Positions 6,866 through 8,737 of a stretch of DNA of 8,737 nucleotides are shown piece after piece. The position numbers and the translations under genes are program-made. Position 1 is the stretch's first letter. Every line of letters starts with the position of its first letter. Under the pieces are notes generated by a model. That model did no database searches. It was not told the DNA's origin and saw nothing but the letters and a program-made list of their open reading frames with translations. The stretch comes from Victivallales bacterium (GTDB lineage Bacteria > Verrucomicrobiota > Lentisphaeria > Victivallales > SZUA-371), in the NCBI GenBank assembly GCA_028691155.1, contig JAQUZV010000075.1, forward strand, positions 1 through 8,737, given 5' to 3'.

Positions 6866-7313
6866 TTTTACGATACTCCTTCAGGATTTTTACCGTGCCC
6901 TTGCGGTCGAGTTTACCGTAAACCTTGCCGTTGATGCTCATCACCGGCGCCAGACTGCAACACCCCAGACAGGCCACCGTTTCCAGTGAAAACAACCCGT
7001 CCCGGTCCGTCTGCCCCGGCTTGATGCCCAGCTCCGTTCCCACCCATTCCAGAATCGAAATGCTGCCCTTGATATGACAGGCCGTACCGTCGCAGACGGC
7101 AACCTTGTATTTGCCCGGCCGCGTCCGCTTGAACTGCGCATAAAACGATACAACCCCTTCAACATCCACCGGCGGCACGGAAAAATACGCCGCAATCGCC
7201 TCGATCGCCGCATCGGAAATATACCCGTCATGAGCCTGTACCGTCTGCAGCCCCTTGATCAGGTACGTCCGCGAGCGCTCGACGCTGCTTAAATAAGCAA
7301 ACTTGTCCGACAT
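6858..7313 (-). CDS. StnA/HydC-like (NuoE family) [2Fe-2S] subunit
   Basis: This 151-residue protein is a complete NuoE-family subunit. It has an N-terminal helical part and a thioredoxin-fold [2Fe-2S] domain with ligands Cys74, Cys79, Cys115 and Cys119 (C-x4-C ... C-x3-C). Typical family lengths are about 150-170 residues, so nothing is missing. It forms a pair with the NuoF-family subunit and relays electrons near its flavin; in HydABC and Stn this pair is the bifurcating core. It is the first gene of the operon, and GAGGT is placed 4 bases before the ATG. The gene could also be called hndA or hydC from sequence alone. The StnA reading rests on the neighbours, not on this protein itself. 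Confidence 0.87.
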   Translation of the reverse strand: MSDKFAYLSSVERSRTYLIKGLQTVQAHDGYISDAAIEAIAAYFSVPPVDVEGVVSFYAQFKRTRPGKYKVAVCDGTACHIKGSISILEWVGTELGIKPGQTDRDGLFSLETVACLGCCSLAPVMSINGKVYGKLDRKGTVKILKEYRKNG

Positions 7314-7345
7314 TTTACCTCGCTTCCCATATTTGATCTGTAGTG

Positions 7346-7401
7346 TTACGAAAAAACCAACTAATCATTTTCTTATTACCATATCACCATTTACGAAAAA
7401 A
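7346..7401. repeat. Direct repeat TTACGAAAAAA in the divergent intergenic region
   Basis: TTACGAAAAAA occurs at 7346-7356 and again at 7391-7401, 45 bases apart. Similarity continues on the right (CCAAC versus TCCAAC). A looser copy (CAACGGAAAACAAC) is at 7412-7425. The second copy lies in the spacer of the candidate minus-strand promoter and the first just past its expected start point. This placement suits a repressor site, but the A-tracts may simply bend the DNA. Confidence 0.45.
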
Positions 7402-7406
7402 TCCAA
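7378..7406 (-). promoter_or_regulatory. Candidate sigma-70-like promoter of the redox operon
   Basis: On the minus strand TTGGAT (7406-7401) and TATGGT (7383-7378) are separated by 17 bases. They match the consensus boxes at 3 and 4 of 6 positions. Transcription would begin near 7371, giving a leader of about 55 bases before the ATG at 7313. The match is modest. Confidence 0.35.
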
Positions 7407-7439
7407 CCCGGCAACGGAAAACAACTTGAAGATAATGGC

Positions 7440-7468
7440 TTGTAATTTACCGTCAATCAGTTTATACT
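7440..7468 (+). promoter_or_regulatory. Sigma-70-like promoter of the solute-binding protein gene
   Basis: TTGTAA (7440-7445) and TATACT (7463-7468) are spaced by exactly 17 bases, in AT-rich DNA upstream of the start at 7506. The -10 box matches 5 of 6 consensus positions and the -35 box 4 of 6. The expected start point is near 7475. The rest of the 192-bp intergenic region holds only the minus-strand promoter candidate and the direct repeat. Confidence 0.55.
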
Positions 7469-7505
7469 CTAGCGGTCGAATCGTCACAAATCAAAACGCC
7501 AGTGA

Positions 7506-8384
7506 ATGAAAGTCGAAATTAATATGATAGCCAGGATCATCGCCATAGTATTGTTCGGATCGCTGCTGCCGGTGCGAACCGCGGCAGCAACCGTCCCCGC
7601 CCAGCCGAACGCCGCCTCTGGAACCGCCGCCCGTCCGGAACCGCTCCTCGTCATCGCCAGTTGCGCCCCGGATGACGAATTCATCAAACTGGCCGCACAG
7701 ACCTATGCCCGCAACCATCCGTCGGTGCGGCTGCGCGTCAGCAGAATGCCGTTGCCCGAGGCGGCGGAAAAACTGGTCCACGGCCAAGTCGATCTGATGC
7801 TGACCGCCGCCGCCATTCCCGCTCGCCCGCAACATTGCATTCTGGAACTGCATAAAAATTATCTTGCCGCAGTCAATCCCATCAACGTACTGGAAAATAT
7901 TTCCCTGGCGCGGCTGAAAAAAATCGCGATGGGAACAATAACCAATTGGGAAGAGTTAGGCGGTCCGTCGTTGCCCGTCAAATACCTCGGGTATCGGAAT
8001 CAGGCCGCCGAAGGCCGGGTGCTGGCTATATTGCTCCACGGCACGCCGAACCCGGAAAAAATGTTTCTGGCCACAACCAGCGGACGCGAAATCGCAGCCA
8101 TCATCGCGACGGAAAGCGGCGCTATCGGCATTTTTCCGCAGGAATACCGGACCGACGGCATCAAGGTACTGAAAGTCAATGGTGTTCCGCCGCCTTCCCC
8201 CCTCAATGCAGACAGTGAATATCCGCTGACCGTCAGATATTACGTTGCCGCAACGGCCCGGCCGTCGGCGCCGGCGCAAGATTTCATCGCCTTTCTGCAC
8301 CGCGATGAAGCAGCGAAAATTTACCATTATCTCAGCCTGAACAGGCCTAATCATCAACCGGACCAAAGCAATGAGTCAAAATAA
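7506..8384 (+). CDS. Secreted PstS-like solute-binding protein, ligand unknown
   Basis: The 292-residue protein begins with a signal peptide (hydrophobic stretch ~11-23, probable cut after the Ala-rich 26-28) and no lipobox, so it is expected in the periplasm. The mature part resembles the phosphate ABC transporter binding protein superfamily (PstS/PBP-like). It has a VDLMLTAAAI block (95-104) where the family has its DI-x(n)-S/A strand, AVNPIN (122-127), and LKKIAMGTITNWEELGG (137-153), the most diagnostic segment. The usual SGT phosphate-contact motif expected after the next strand is absent; the region around 162-173 reads GYRNQAAEGRVL. The ligand may therefore not be phosphate. No permease or ATPase gene adjoins it. 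Starts at 7506 or 7524 are possible, neither with a strong ribosome site; the second gives a shorter n-region. It has its own promoter and overlaps bioD by 14 bp, so the two are probably co-transcribed. Confidence 0.78.
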   Translation: MKVEINMIARIIAIVLFGSLLPVRTAAATVPAQPNAASGTAARPEPLLVIASCAPDDEFIKLAAQTYARNHPSVRLRVSRMPLPEAAEKLVHGQVDLMLTAAAIPARPQHCILELHKNYLAAVNPINVLENISLARLKKIAMGTITNWEELGGPSLPVKYLGYRNQAAEGRVLAILLHGTPNPEKMFLATTSGREIAAIIATESGAIGIFPQEYRTDGIKVLKVNGVPPPSPLNADSEYPLTVRYYVAATARPSAPAQDFIAFLHRDEAAKIYHYLSLNRPNHQPDQSNESK

Positions 8385-8737
8385 TTTTTTCGTTACCGGC
8401 GTCGGCACCGACATCGGTAAAACGTTCGTCACCGCCGGACTGGCCCGACGCGCCATTGACGCCGGCATTAAAACCGCCCTGGTCAAACCGGTCCAGACCG
8501 GTACCGATGATTATCCCCCGGATGTGGTTACCATCGCCCGCCTGGTCGACGGATTGTACCCCCTGCCCCGGGAAATCGCCATTCCGTTCGAATTTAAATT
8601 TGCCGCCTCGCCCCATCTGGCGGCGCAACGGGAAGGCCGGGCCCTGATTACCGCCGACATCGTCGCCGCCTGCCGCCGGGCGGAACAGACGCCCGGTCCG
8701 GAACTGCTGCTGTTCGAAGGCGCCGGCGGGCTGATCG
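8371..8737 (+). CDS. bioD: Dethiobiotin synthetase, N-terminal part (cut by window end)
   Basis: The first 122 residues match BioD, the ATP-dependent enzyme that closes the ureido ring of 7,8-diaminononanoate with CO2 to make dethiobiotin, the second-last step of biotin synthesis. The P-loop GVGTDIGKT (10-18), the catalytic-lysine motif VKPVQTG (38-44, Lys39), the SPHLAAQREGR block (80-90) and FEGAGGL (115-121, with acidic Glu116) are all in the expected order. The gene continues past 8737; BioD proteins are usually about 220-240 residues, so roughly half is seen. The ATG lies inside the end of the solute-binding protein gene. No strong ribosome site precedes it, so translation may depend on ribosomes finishing the upstream gene. 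Other bio genes may follow outside the window. Confidence 0.93.
   Translation, partial: MSQNNFFVTGVGTDIGKTFVTAGLARRAIDAGIKTALVKPVQTGTDDYPPDVVTIARLVDGLYPLPREIAIPFEFKFAASPHLAAQREGRALITADIVAACRRAEQTPGPELLLFEGAGGLI

Noticed and set aside
5063..6934. Long open frame on the plus strand (about 623 codons) opposite the HydB-like gene
   Set aside because: Same reason: mirror frame of a well-supported gene, rich in His, Arg and Phe as antisense frames of such genes are.
3118..7313. Reading the operon as a [FeFe]-hydrogenase (HydABC/HndABCD) or a complex I fragment
   Set aside because: No H-cluster cysteine motifs are in the third subunit, which instead has GltD-like FAD and NADPH folds; no membrane Nuo subunits are present.
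7314..7505. A Rex-type redox operator in the divergent region
   Set aside because: Only a TCACAA-like half site (7484-7489) is seen; the matching inverted half at the right spacing is absent.
7506..8384. Calling the binding protein PstS (phosphate uptake)
   Set aside because: The SGT phosphate-contact motif is not found and no pstCAB or phoU genes adjoin it.

Overview
The window looks like ordinary chromosome from an anaerobic (or facultatively anaerobic) bacterium. Coding DNA is GC-rich, intergenic gaps are AT-rich, and most genes have purine-rich Shine-Dalgarno sites. The low-potential, multi-iron-sulfur flavoenzyme operon points to fermentative or acetogenic-style redox metabolism. A PVC-group organism (Lentisphaerota-like) is my impression from the gene mix, especially the permease-EIIA fusion. 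It is not proven by the sequence. No rRNA, tRNA, CRISPR array, IS element or phage gene was seen.

Layout, left to right. Positions 1-205 are a leader that may hold the tail of an upstream gene. Positions 206-2056 (+) encode a 12-helix APC-type amino acid permease fused to a C-terminal PTS EIIA-like domain. It converges on a membrane-anchored calcineurin-type metallophosphoesterase at 2120-3004 (-, GTG start). An intrinsic terminator at 3028-3052 (-) closes the next operon.

That operon (7313 to 3118, minus strand) holds three overlapping genes: a NuoE/HydC-like thioredoxin-fold [2Fe-2S] subunit, a NuoF/HydB-like FMN/NAD subunit with extra C-terminal ferredoxin clusters, and a NuoG-domain + GltD-like NADPH/FAD subunit with its own ferredoxin tail. 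No hydrogenase H-cluster or formate dehydrogenase gene is present. This composition and order match the Stn-type electron-bifurcating transhydrogenase described from Sporomusa ovata. The best reading is therefore an enzyme linking NADH, ferredoxin and NADPH pools, and it is the most interesting item in the window.

An AT-rich 192-bp divergent region (7314-7505) carries candidate promoters in both directions and an 11-bp direct repeat. To the right, 7506-8384 (+) encodes a secreted PstS-like solute-binding protein without the usual phosphate-binding motif. It overlaps by 14 bp the start of a dethiobiotin synthetase gene (bioD) that runs off the right edge.
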